From NCBI GenBank assembly GCA_031769625.1, contig JAUIMM010000188.1:12655501-12719500 (forward strand): a stretch of 64,000 bases of DNA, given 5' to 3'. The position numbers were made by a program, and so were the translations under genes. This DNA comes from Taudactylus pleione. Lineage: Eukaryota; Chordata; Amphibia; Anura; Myobatrachidae. This document shows positions 19,671-30,545 of the stretch, piece after piece. The notes under the pieces were generated by a model that searched no databases, had not been told where the DNA came from, and was given only the letters and a program-made list of their open reading frames with translations. How positions within the stretch are numbered: the first letter of the stretch is position 1; every line of letters starts with the position of its first letter.

Positions 19671-22078
19671 AACACAGAAAATAATTTTTTTTTTGGTTTG
19701 GACTGGAGTGTACTTTGGGGGTTACAGCACCCTTTAACGGTCAAGCCAGCCGGCCCTTTACTTATGACACAGGCGCACGCTTGGCACTACTTTGTTGATG
19801 CACGTGCGGCTACTGCGCACACAATTCACAAACACAGAAAATAATTTTTTTTTTGGTTTGGACTGGAGTGTACTTTCGGGGGTTACAGCACCCTTAACGG
19901 TCAAGCCAGCCGGCCCTTTACTTATGACACAGGTGCACGCTTGGCACTACTTTGTTGATGCACGTGCGGCTACTGCGCACACAATTCACAAACACAGAAA
20001 ATAATTTTTTTTTTGGTTTGGACTGGAGTGTACTTTCGGGGGTTACAGCACCCTTAACGGTCAAGCCAGCCGGCCCTTTACTTATGACACAGGCGCACGC
20101 TTGGCACTACTTTGTTGATGCACGTGCGGCTACTGCGCACACAATTCACAAACACAGAAAATAATTTTTTTTTGGTTTGGACTGGAGTGTACTTTCGGGG
20201 GTTACAGCACCCTTAACGGTCAAGCCAGCCGGCCCTTTACTTATGACACAGGCGCACGCTTGGCACTACTTTGTTGATGCACGTGCGGCTACTGCGCACA
20301 CAATTCACAAACACAGAAAATAATTTTTTTTTGGTTTGGACTGGAGTGTACTTTCGGGGGTTACAGCACCCTTTAACGGTCAAGCCAGCCGGCCCTTTAC
20401 TTATGACACAGGCGCACGCTTGGCACTACTTTGTTGATGCACGTGCGGCTACTGCGCACACAATTCACAAACACAGAAAATAATTTTTTTTTTGGTTTGG
20501 ACTGGAGTGTACTTTCGGGGGTTACAGCACCCTTAACGGTCAAGCCAGCCGGCCCTTTACTTATGACACAGGCGCACGCTTGGCACTACTGTGTTGATGC
20601 ACGTGCGGCTACTGCGCACACAATTCACAAACACAGAAAATAATTTTTTTTTGGGTTTGGACTGGAGTGTACTTTCGGGGGTTACAGCACCCTTAACGGT
20701 CAAGCCAGCCGGCCCTTTACTTATGACACAGGCGCACGCTTGGCACTACTTTGTTGATGCACGTGCGGCTACTGCGCACACAATTCACAAACACAGAAAA
20801 TAATTTTTTTTTTGGTTTGGACTGGAGTGTACTTTGGGGGTTACAGCACCCTTTAACGGTCAAGCCAGCCGGCCCTTTACTTATGACACAGGCGCACGCT
20901 TGGCACTACTTTGTTGATGCACGTGCGGCTACTGCGCACACAATTCACAAACACAGAAAATAATTTTTTTTTTGGTTTGGACTGGAGTGTACTTTCGGGG
21001 GTTACAGCACCCTTAACGGTCAAGCCAGCCGGCCCTTTACTTATGACACAGGTGCACGCTTGGCACTACTTTGTTGATGCACGTGCGGCTACTGCGCACA
21101 CAATTCACAAACACAGAAAATAATTTTTTTTTTGGTTTGGACTGGAGTGTACTTTCGGGGGTTACAGCACCCTTAACGGTCAAGCCAGCCGGCCCTTTAC
21201 TTATGACACAGGCGCACGCTTGGCACTACTTTGTTGATGCACGTGCGGCTACTGCGCACACAATTCACAAACACAGAAAATAATTTTTTTTTGGTTTGGA
21301 CTGGAGTGTACTTTCGGGGGTTACAGCACCCTTAACGGTCAAGCCAGCCGGCCCTTTACTTATGACACAGGCGCACGCTTGGCACTACTTTGTTGATGCA
21401 CGTGCGGCTACTGCGCACACAATTCACAAACACAGAAAATAATTTTTTTTTTGGTTTGGACTGGAGTGTACTTTCGGGGGTTACAGCACCCTTAACGGTC
21501 AAGCCAGCCGGCCCTTTACTTATGACACAGGCGCACGCTTGGCACTACTTTGTTGATGCACGTGCGGCTACTGCGCACACAATTCACAAACACAGAAAAT
21601 AATTTTTTTTTGGTTTGGACTGGAGTGTACTTTCGGGGGTTACAGCACCCTTTAACGGTCAAGCCAGCCGGCCCTTTACTTATGACACAGGCGCACGCTT
21701 GGCACTACTTTGTTGATGCACGTGCTGCTACTGCGCACACAATTCACAAACACAGAAAATAATTTTTTTTTTGGTTTGGACTGGAGTGTACTTTCGGGGG
21801 TTACAGCACCCTTAACGGTCAAGCCAGCCGGCCCTTTACTTATGACACAGGCGCACGCTTGGCACTACTTTGTTGATGCACGTGCGGCTACTGCGCACAC
21901 AATTCACAAACACAGAAAATAATTTTTTTTTGGTTTGGACTGGAGTGTACTTTCGGGGGTTACAGCACCCTTTAACGGTCAAGCCAGCCGGCCCTTTACT
22001 TATGACACAGGCGCACGCTTGGCACTACTTTGTTGATGCACGTGCGGCTACTGCGCACGCAATTCACAAACAGAAAAT
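19671..22078. repeat. 15 units of 160 bp upstream of the hAT transposase
   Basis: The unit contains CACAGAAAATAATTTTTTTT, GGTTTGGACTGGAGTGTACT, GGGGGTTACAGCACCC, AACGGTCAAGCCAGCCGGCC, CTTATGACACAGGCGCACGC and GATGCACGTGCGGCTACTGC. Units are nearly identical, differing mainly in T-run length and GGGG/CGGGGG. Each carries a GCACGTGC palindrome (canonical E-box CACGTG). The array fills the region between the start codon and the right subterminal zone, where the promoter should lie. The 70-codon frames repeated every 160 bp are periodic artefacts. Confidence 0.97.
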
Positions 22079-22595
22079 ATATTATATTTTTAGCACTTGG
22101 GGGGAGCACCCCTGATGGACAGAGCACCCCCTGGACAACACTACAGCACCTCTTTAGGACTGGGACACTGCACAGGACTTTGGAGTGGACACAGCCCCTA
22201 TGGAGAACTGACTGCACAACACAGTCCAGCCAGCCCCTATGGACTTTGAAGTAGTGGACACAGCCCCTATTAACAACAGCAGCACAGCACAACACAGCCA
22301 GCCCCTATGGACTTTGAAGTAGTGGACAACAGCAGCACTACACTACACTACACTACACAGCCCTAACTCCCACCCTCCCTCTTCACTGTCCACAGCCGAG
22401 TGAGAAAATGGCGCCGACGTGGGTACCTTATATAGGATCCAAAACCCGCGAGACTCGGAAGGCGGGAAGATGACGTTTTGCCTCGATTTCAGAATCCGAG
22501 TCAGGCGGGAAAAGTCGAGCCTGACTCGGATCGGACTCGGATCGGGGGGGCTCGGGGGGGTTCGGATTTCAGAAATCCGAACCCGCTCACCCCTA
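22079..22595. promoter_or_regulatory. hAT right subterminal region and TIR
   Basis: It contains GCCAGCCCCTATGGAC repeats, a (CACTA)n run, a TATATAGG box near 22429, and the CG-rich end with repeated CTCGGATCGG. A foldback GGATTTCAGAAATCC lies just before CCGCTCACCCCTA. With transposase on the minus strand this is its far-upstream end, and the TATATA-containing segment is a candidate core promoter. That role is inferred. Confidence 0.45.
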
Positions 22596-22603
22596 GTTAT
22601 TAT

Positions 22604-23666
22604 GCGAGTAAGAGGCTACATTTAGGGGAAAAGTATGAACGTTGGATCACTATGCATAGTGAAGCGTCTAATCTACACCAAGCGGTATGCACAATATGGC
22701 ACAATAAGGATGGGTGTTTGAGAACACATCTGTAAAACAGGATGTAGGTCTCAATCTTGACAGCGCAATCCCGGCAAGGGATTTAACTAATCGAAATACA
22801 CACACCTCCCGATGTCGGAACGCCGAAGATGTCAGCCCAAATGAAGGGAGACCTTTAACATTAGCCGCGGGGCGGGGGGAGGAGGGTTTGGATTAAGGGC
22901 TCTAGCGGGGTTAGCATTAGGTTTTAGGGGGGGAGATTAGGGTTAGGCACCCCTATGGGGGAGGGTTAAGGTTAGGCACCTCCGGGGGGAGGTTAGGGTA
23001 AGGCATCCCCCCGGAGGGTTAGGTTTAGGGTGCGTGGAGGGGGGGTTAGGTTTAGGTACCACCCCTGGAGTTTAGGGTTAGGTACCCCTAAAGGAGGGTT
23101 AGGGGGGAGAGGGGAGGGTTAGATAACTTACTAGACGCTGTCGGGATTTCATCCTCTTGGCCTGACGGCATTTCAATCCCATTCCCTATAAAACATACAA
23201 GAACCGAATGAACAAAGTACTTATGTCTTTTTTAAACCTTGACAACTTTTACCTCTTTTACACCAGAGCTAAAACCAGGGTTATTGCAGGGTTAACCCGG
23301 GCAGCTCCTTGGTGTAAAAGGGGAGAGGGTTGGATCGCCCCTTTGGCAATCCAACCCAGGTAACTTGCAGGGTTTAACACGGGAGTAACCCGTGAAACCC
23401 TGCAGTGTGTCTCGATGACCTTGAGCATGCCACATGCCGGTTGCTTGGCCCGGCTTCAGTGGCGCTTGGAGATGACATCATCTTCAAGCATCCACTTCAA
23501 TGCTGGAAAAGCCGGATCTATGCAGATCCGACTCCGGTGTGAATGGCGCCGACACAGGAATGTCCTGGGTCGGCGCCGGCTAAATTCCGGTTCTGATCCG
23601 GATTGGAACCCTGGTACATTTAAATAATAATGGGAACCCTGGTACATTTAAATAATATTGTTTATG
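22604..23666. other. Non-coding; telomere-like block and foldbacks
   Basis: 22870-23125 is rich in GGGTTAGG and GGTTTAGG alternating with GGCACC(CC) spacers. 23253-23410 has inverted pieces (TTTTACACCAGAG with TTGGTGTAAAAG; CTGCAGGGTTTCACGGGT type). 23605-23640 repeats GGAACCCTGGTACATTTAAA twice. No gene is seen. Confidence 0.55.
22870..23125. repeat. Degenerate telomere-like GGGTTAGG repeat block
   Basis: GTTAGGGTTAGG-like hexamers recur with spacers GCACCCC or GGCACCTCC at about 35-45-bp intervals. The same composition occurs at 33750-34000 (CCCTAA sense), 34950-35090, 35460-35730 and 54400-54520. It is interstitial, not a chromosome end. Confidence 0.7.
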
Positions 23667-24656
23667 AAAATACTCAGTGACATCACAAGGCGGGTGCAGG
23701 CCGCACCTGGGTGTCACCCGCTGAGTGGTGGCACCAAAGTGCTGACTCCCCCTCAGTGACAGGAGCCGGGTGCTGCACTGTAGCATTATTAGGGGTGTGC
23801 ACCGGCCACTTTTCATGTTTTGTGTTTTGGTTATGGATCTGGATCTTTCTTCGTGTTTTGGATCTGGATTGGTTTTGCCAAAACCACCCTTCCGTGTTTT
23901 GGGTTCTGGGTTTTGTATCTTTTTTTTTGCTCCAATGCTATTATTAACCTCAATAACATTAATTTCCACTAATTTCCAGTCTATTCTGAACACTTCACAC
24001 CTCACAATAGTGTTTTTAGGCAAAAAGGTTGCACTGAGGTAGATGGATGACTATGCTAAGCGACACAAGTGGGCGGCACAAACACGTGGCCCATCTAGGA
24101 GTGACACTGCAGTGGCAGACAGGATGGCAGTTTGAAAAACTAGGCCCCAAACAGTACATAATGCAAAGAAAAAAAAGAGGTGCAAGATGGAATTGTCCTT
24201 GGGCCCTCCCACCCACCCTTATGTTGTATAAACAGGACATGCACACTTTAACAAACCAATCATTTCAGCGCCAGGGTCTGCCACACGACTGTGGCTGAAA
24301 TGATTGGTTCGTTTGGGCCCCCACAAAACAAGCTGGCAATTAATCTGTCCCTGCACAAACTGGCTCTACAGAGGCAAGATGTCGTCCTCATCCTCCTCAT
24401 CCACCGATTCCTCACCCTCTTCAGTGTTCTGTACATCCTCATCCTCACAACGTATTAATTTGTCCCCGCTGGAATCCACAACCACAGGTCCCTCTGTACG
24501 TTCTGGAGGCTGGTCTTACTGGAAAAATTGATAAATCATTTTGATGAACATCATCCTCTCCACATTTTGTGGAAGCAACCTCCTAACGCCTTTCACTGAC
24601 AAGGTTCCCAGCTGCACTAAAAACTCTTTCGGAGTACACACTGGAGAGGGGGCAGT

Positions 24657-25463
24657 GGTATCTTTTAACTCATGGGAATGGCATAAATTCTTTCGAAAGT
24701 GTCGTACTTAGGACCTAATTCAGACCCGCTCGCGAGCGGGTCGATGGTGCCCTAATGCGCATGCGCACGACGGAGGGAGCTCCGTTGTGCGCATGAGCGA
24801 GACCCGCATAGCGACAGCCAAGCTGTCGCTATGGGTCTCGCACCAAAGGGGGTGTGCTGTCGATGGTGACTGACAGCACGCCCCCTTTGGTGGGCATGCT
24901 GGGGGCGTTGCTGCCCAGACGGAGGCGTTACCATGGGAACGCCTTCCGTCTGGAGCCGGCCCCACTGACATCACTAGTGATGTCAGTGGGAGTGCTTTTG
25001 GCTCTGATAGAGCCAAAAGCACTCCTGGGCTTGCGGCAGCGAGACCCTACCGTAGGGTCTCGTCGCAAGCCCGATGGTCGCGATGGTCTTGACCATCGCG
25101 ACCATCTTTTTGGCCGCTCGCATAACCTGTGGGTGGTCACCCACAGCTATGCAAGCAGCCAGGAGGCCGCTCCATTTTTAGGTAGGAGGGCCCTGATTCA
25201 GAGCAAGCGCTCTGGTCAGAGCGTCCGGCTCTGAATCAGGCCCTTAGACCCAGATGCTTACACAATATCTTACATCAGTAAGTATGATGATCCTTATATA
25301 AGGGTATCTTTAGACTTTCAATCAATAAGACGACTTAACATGCAAGATGAAGGAAATGAGCTAAAACAACTGTAATAAGCCGCCAGCATACACATCTGCC
25401 CACCCTGACCTGTACGGCACTTTCTAAAGAATTTATACCATTCCCATAAGTTAAAAGATACCA
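24657..25463. mobile_element. Element with 50-bp inverted ends, hosting a MITE
   Basis: TGGTATCTTTTAACTCATGG onward (24657-24706) is about 90% inverted in 25413-25463, ending AGTTAAAAGATACCA. After removing the nested MITE, about 270 bp remains. It lies in the hAT transposase pseudogene, but no clean target duplication was found because the adjacent hAT DNA is missing. Confidence 0.7.
24711..25243. mobile_element. Hairpin-rich MITE, copy C
   Basis: The ends are GGACCTAATTCAG and CTGAATCAGGCCC, with TTA duplicated at 24708-24710 and 25244-25246. All the internal stem-loops seen in copy D are present. The element is nested three deep: MITE in TIR element in hAT in hAT-type element. Confidence 0.88.
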
Positions 25464-25871
25464 TTATATGAGGATTATCTTATTCACATATGTAAGAATT
25501 TAATGTGAGCAGAATCCTTTTTTTTTGCATGAGAACACTGGGTGTGGCTATATGGTGTTCTGATCCTAGACACTGGTGATACATATACAACCCAATGTGG
25601 TTGTGTTTTTTTGTAGTTTTGATCAGCACACTGATACAATCTTTTTCTTCATTTTGTGTTTCCTTTTCCATACTTCTGAGGAATTTCCCTGTTGGAAAGA
25701 AGGTATAAAGACAGAAAACTACCATATCACAGTTGGATAAAAGTGGCGCAGGAGAGCATTACCTTTATTGTTGATATTTATGTTATTGCAAGATTAGATG
25801 ACTTGTTTTGAGCTATTTCTTATGCTGACTATTTGGTAGTGCCTGTAACTGATCATACTCTATATTTTTCT
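25464..25871. other. Foreign, unclassified DNA within the hAT copy
   Basis: This AT-rich segment has no counterpart in the other hAT copies. It ends TATTTTTCTAG directly before GCTGGAGAACCTTGCACAAC, where hAT homology resumes. A stretch around 25690-25770 (GGTATAAAGA, GTGGCGCAGGAGAGC) looks promoter-like but cannot be assigned. Confidence 0.4.
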
Positions 25872-28800
25872 AGGCTGGAGAACCTTGCACAACACAGAAA
25901 TCATTCTCCACTGCGCTTGAGTCAGGTGCATACCCCCTCCTTTGCCTATGTCATAGGTGGATGTATAGGCTTGAATGGCCTTTTGCTGCTCCTCCATCCT
26001 CTGAAGCATATAGAGGGTTGAGTTCTACCGCATCACAACCTCTTGCTACAGGTGATGGCAGGGCAGGTTCAAGAGTGTTTGCTGACGCTCCAGTCATCTA
26101 CATGCAGTTGATGAATGGCGAAAGTGGACAGAAATTTTTCGGTCCACCCAAAGAGTCTCCTGCACGCCCCTGTCGTTTTTCAGAAAATTCTGCACCACCA
26201 AATTTATTGTGTAAGCAAAACATGGGACGTGCTGGAATTTACCCAGATGTAATGCCCGCACAATATTGGTAGCGTTGTCAGATATCACAAATCCCCAGGA
26301 GAGTCTAAGTGGGGTAAGCCACTGAGCGATGATTTCCCTCAGTTTTTCTAAGAGGTTGTCGGCGTGCCTCTTACTGAAACCGGTGATACACAGCATAGCC
26401 TGCGTTGGAACGAGCTGGCGTTTCTGAGATGCTGCTATTGGTGAAGCTGCTGTTGTTGCTGCATAAGGTGATACATCTACCCAGTGGGCTGTCACAGTCA
26501 TATAGTCCTTAGTCTGCCCTGTTCCACTTGTCCACATGTCTGTGGTTAAGTGGACATTGGGCACAACTGCATTTTTTAGGACACTGAGGACACTTTTTCT
26601 GACGTCTCTGTACCTTCTCGGTATTGCCTGCCTAGTGAAGTGGAATCTAGATGGGATTTGGTACCGGGGACACACTACCTCCAATTATCTAAATCCCACT
26701 GCCCTAATGGTGGATATTGGACGCACATCTAACACCAACATAGCTGTCAAGGCCTCAGTTATCTGCTTTGCAACAGGATGACTACTGTTGTACTTCATCC
26801 TCCTCGCTAAGGACTGTTGGAGGGTCAATTGCTTAGTAAAAGAAGTAGTGGTGTTCCTACTTCCTCTCTGGGATGATGAACGACTCCCAGCAGCAATGGC
26901 ATCAGTAGGCGAAGCAATGCAGGATCCTCCGGAGGAATCCCGGATAGGAGAGTCAGTCATGCCAGTGACATGGCCTGCAGGACTACTTCCGATCCTGACT
27001 GAGGAGGAAATTGATGATGAGGGAGTTGATGGTGTGGTTTGCAGGGGCTTGGATACAACAGGACAAAGGGATTTAGGTGAACTGCTTACGGTTTTAGCCA
27101 CAGTTTTTGAACTTGACAGTAACTTTTTATGAACACGCTGAAGGTGACGTATAAGGGAGGATGTTCCTAGGTGGTTAACGTCCCTACCCCTATTCCACCT
27201 TGACATACGTTACATATGGCAAGACAGTTGTTGTCCGGATTTGGATAGAAATATTTCCAGACCAAAGAGGTTGAATGTTTGGTCTTCTGCCCAGCAATGA
27301 GCATGATGGGCTTTTTCATCTTACGGACAACAACTGTCTTCCCTGGTGCCTGATTTAGACAAACCACCTCACCATCAGAATCCTGCTCGTCAGATTCCTC
27401 CTCAGCGCCAACTACACCAGTATCCTCATCCTGTTGTACTTCAACAGTAACAACTTCAATTTGAATATCAGCAAGTGGACTGTGGGTGCTCTTTCCAGCA
27501 CTTGCAGAAGGCATGCAAATGGTGGAAGGAGCCATCTCTTCCCAACCAGTGTTTGGAAGGTCAGGCATCGCAACTGTCGCCACACGTAGATTCTCCATGG
27601 GGATTTGTGATATCGTCCTAGAATTAGAATGCACAGTTCTTTGCTGTGCTTTTGCCAGCTTAACTCGTTTCATTTTTCTAGTGGGAGGAGGAGGGCTTCC
27701 ATCGTTATGTGAAGCTGAATCACTATCCATGAACATAGGGGAGGACCTTAGCCATTCCTCTCCACTCCTTGTCGTAAATTGACAAGTTTACGTTTCTCCT
27801 CAGATGATTTAAATTTATTTTTTAAAGTCATTTCCTGAACTTTGGCATGTGGGATTTTATATGCCCTCTACTATGACATTGGGCTTTGGCCTTGGCAGAT
27901 GACGTTGATGGCATTTCATTGTCTATGTCATGACTAGTGGCAGCAGCTTCAGCACTAGGAGGAAGTGGTTCTTGATCTTTCCTTATTTTATTCTCTAAAT
28001 TTTTGTCCTCCATTTATGTGATATTGATACTTGTGGCTAACGCGCACACAAACACAGAAAAAAAAGGAGGAAAATGTTTACATTTTTTTGGGCGCTTTGG
28101 GGGTTACACCACGCTTCAACAGACCAGCCGGCCCTTGACTTATGACACAGGTGCACGCTTGGCGCTGCTACTTTGTTGATGCACGGGTGGCTAACTCTTA
28201 CACAAACGCAAAAAAATATTTATATTTTTTTGCACTTGGGGGAGCACCCCTGATGGTCAGAACACCCCCTGGACAACACTACAGCACCCCTTTAGGACTA
28301 CAGTGAGACAGGAGCCACTGAAGCTCCCCCTCTTCTGTCTGCACACAGCTCCTATGGACAACACAGCCTTTATGGGACAACAGCACTGCACAACACAGCC
28401 CAGCCAGCCCCTATGGACTTTGGCCAGCCCCTATGGACAACAGCAGCACCAGCACAGCAACCCCCACCCTCCCTCTTCACTGTCCACAGCCGGAGTGGAA
28501 AATAGTGTCAACGCGGGGACCTCTTATAGAATCCAAAACCTGCGAGAATCCGACAGCGCGAGGATGATGTTTTGCCTCATTCTGGAAACCGTGTCTGGCG
28601 GGAAAACCCAAGCCGGACTTGGTTCCCGCCTCGGATCGAAAGAAATCCGAACCCGCTCATGCCTAAGCATTATATGCAGCACTTGGCGCCTGGCAAAGTG
28701 AGGGAGCCGGCATTGCAAATCCACTGGTCCCCAGGGACAGTTTGCAACTCCGGGACCCCCTGAAGAGTCTAAAATGGGGGGGGGGTTCAGGAAGCATGAC

Positions 28801-28910
28801 CACATCCCACCCCTTTACCGTGAGGTCACTCCCCCTTTTTCAAAGCCTTGCACACTACACTACTCACCGCACCGGGTGTCATCCAGTGGAGGGACGCCAC
28901 TGATAATACT

Positions 28911-29128
28911 AAGGTCTTCAGTTTGTCATTGATATAGGCATGCAAAAAAATTTCGTCATAAGATATCTGGGCACATACTTAGACTGAATGTAAATTAAAT
29001 CATTTAAAATACAATTTGCGTATGTTTATATTGTTTAACATTTAGTAGAACTGTAACTAGGGATGTGTGGGTGGCAACGTCGCTGCCCCACGGCGCTTGC
29101 TCCTGGCAGCAGGCTGCCTGGAAAGGCA
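28911..29128. other. No feature recognised
   Basis: AT-rich and then GC-rich sequence without frame or element ends. Confidence 0.3.
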
Positions 29129-29136
29129 CTTTGCAG

Positions 29137-29422
29137 CAGGCTTGCCTATCCTCCAGATTTGTCAGGAGCCTCCCGAATATCGGGTGTTGCTCGCGACCCT
29201 CGGAAAGGCAGGAAAGCCTCCTGGCTGCCCCCCCCCCGCTACTCATCGTGGCCCCGCCGCCTGCTTAAAAATGCCAATATTTTAGGCATTGTGAAGAAGG
29301 GGTGGAGCCACAATGACGCGGCCCTGCCCCCAATGTCGCATAATTACCCGGCCATGCCTCCCCGCTGTGCGCAGACATTCAGCTGCCTCCCGGAAGGAGG
29401 GAGCTGAATGTCGGCAAGTATG
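29137..29422. mobile_element. hAT-type MITE, TTGCCTA..GGCAAGTATG ends
   Basis: The left CAGGCTTGCCTATCCTCC and right GTCGGCAAGTATG are inverted ends. CTTTGCAG (29129-29136) and CTCTGCAG (29423-29430) are a 7/8 duplication. The internal CAGGAGCCTCCCGAATATCGGG resembles the interior of the element at 41407-41639. Confidence 0.7.
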
Positions 29423-29430
29423 CTCTGCAG

Positions 29431-29940
29431 CAAGAATCACTGATGCGGGGCCACTGAAGCGTCCTTTAGATGCTCCAGACAGGCACAGTACAGTGTGTGC
29501 AGCTGATCCGCAACGCCCTCAGGGCGCTCCAGTGCTGCCGGCACTTACCGGTGCTGCCAGCCGAGCCCCCTCCGTGCAATGTAATGATGTCAAGCACCTG
29601 ACGTTATGATGTCAGGGGAGCTAAAGGTTGCTGGGCTGGCACAGGAAGCATTTAGGCTGAGTTTTGACCCTGCCTTTTAGGCTTTACCAGCATTGAGTGA
29701 GAATGGCTAAGTCATGTATTTTCCTGAATGAGCCTCGTTATAGACCCAGATGTAAAAATTGGATTACATTTTTTAAAAATATGATATTGTGAGAGAATAA
29801 TAAGCAAAAAGCTTTAACTTGAGATGGAGGAACCCAGATGGTGTTCTATATCTCCATTTGGGATGCATTTTGCCCCTTCATGGTGCACTTTATACAGCAT
29901 GGGAAACCTGTATATCTACTTATTTAATGAAAACATTTAG
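29431..29940. other. No gene seen
   Basis: Moderately GC-rich sequence gives way to AT-rich sequence. Short local repeats such as TGATGTCA..TGATGTCAG occur near 29580-29620. No coding signal is seen. Confidence 0.3.
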
Positions 29941-30545
29941 GGGCCTACAGTATTCATCATCGGAGGCCGTATGGCCCCCGATGATTAAGTAATAATCTCG
30001 CTGCGAGGGATACTTATGTATCCAACTCCCAGCGGGGGGGAAACATTGTACCGGAGCAATTCATCATTACTCCGATGCGGGGACAGCTGCTACGAAATGC
30101 AGCTGTCCACTCATTTAGCAATGCAGCTACAGAATTAGCTGCGTTACTTACCTCCTCCCTGTCGGAGCAGCTACGCATGCGTGACCCAAGGTCATATGTG
30201 CGCGCAGCCGCCAGGGAGGTAGCCAGGGGCCCTATGCCAAAGGGGGCAAGGTATGCTATTTAGGGGTGTGGTTACAGCTCCCTGGCAGGCCTAGGCCCCA
30301 GTTGAGATGTCAGTGTCAGAGGTCCCTGAAGCCAGTGTACATGGGGTCAGCGGGTCGCCCGTACACACAGCTAAATGCACTGATATATGTGCAAGATATA
30401 TCAGCATCGGCTGTGCTGCAGGACCGATGCGATGCGATATGTCTGTGAACGACTGTCATTCACAGACACAACCTCTGTACACACATACAAATGCACTATG
30501 GGATATATCGTTGGTCGACTGATTGAACGACGTATCACATGTGTG
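29941..30545. repeat. Palindrome-rich MITE-like segment
   Basis: There are inverted pairs ATCATCGGAGGCC with GGCCCCCGATGAT, TATATGTGCAAGATATATCA, and GACGACTGTCATTCACAGAC-like stems. Two different palindromic units seem joined near 30250-30350. No TIR pair was resolved. Confidence 0.45.

Larger units (their letters stand above)
15901..22595 (-). mobile_element. Complete 6.7-kb BED-finger hAT transposon
   Basis: The ends TAGGGGTGTGC and GCTCACCCCTA are inverted repeats (10/11). They are flanked by the perfect 8-bp duplication GTTATTAT (15893-15900 and 22596-22603), the hAT signature. Left to right it holds an AT/GGATCTGGAT-rich left subterminal region, the minus-strand transposase, a 15-unit 160-bp array and a GC-rich right subterminal region with CGGATC repeats. 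Nothing else has inserted into it. It is the reference copy for two other copies in this window. Confidence 0.97.
24381..28013 (-). pseudogene. hAT transposase pseudogene
   Basis: The N-terminus (MEDKNLENK..) begins at 28013. Frames then shift at about 27830-27736 and 27190, and the linker to core boundary near 26684 carries a short deletion. The BED segment (27250-27160) and the first and second catalytic Asp (TTDMW, VISDN) are still readable in 26684-26094. The segment after the CxxH region is lost to the foreign insert. The C-terminal SERVFS region is cut and only the acidic tail is clear at 24448-24381. It cannot produce transposase. Confidence 0.88.
23790..28665 (-). mobile_element. Second copy of the BED-finger hAT, rearranged
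   Basis: It starts TAGGGGTGTGC and ends GCTCATGCCTA (two changes from the intact end). AGCATTAT is perfectly duplicated at 23782-23789 and 28666-28673. Order and sequence follow the intact copy. However, about 650 bp of transposase sequence (equivalent to roughly 16810-17460) is replaced by 24657-25871. Only about one unit of the upstream repeat is present (28020-28240). Confidence 0.93.
23675..28902. mobile_element. hAT-type element with CAGTG ends, hosting a nested hAT
   Basis: The left end CAGTGACATCACAAGGCG and right end GGAGGGACGCCACTG resemble CAGTGGCG-type hAT termini. AAAATACT (23667-23674) and ATAATACT (28903-28910) are a 7/8 target duplication. GGTGTCACCCGCTGAGTGG on the left answers CCGGGTGTCATCCAGTGG on the right. 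Removing the nested element leaves about 350 bp, so this is a short non-autonomous element. Confidence 0.7.

Noticed and set aside
19792..22115. A series of nearly identical 70-residue open frames every 160 bp
   Set aside because: They are the same phase of a tandem DNA repeat, lack start-site or codon signal, and shift with T-run length. They are not a protein family.
22870..23125. Chromosome-end telomere
   Set aside because: The TTAGGG-like units are degenerate, interrupted by GCACC spacers and embedded in unique and transposon DNA on both sides.
25464..25871. Intron in the hAT transposase, because the segment ends TTTTTCTAG before homology resumes
   Set aside because: The acceptor-like sequence is on the plus strand while the gene is on the minus strand. 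The segment is absent from other copies and accompanies a 650-bp coding deletion.
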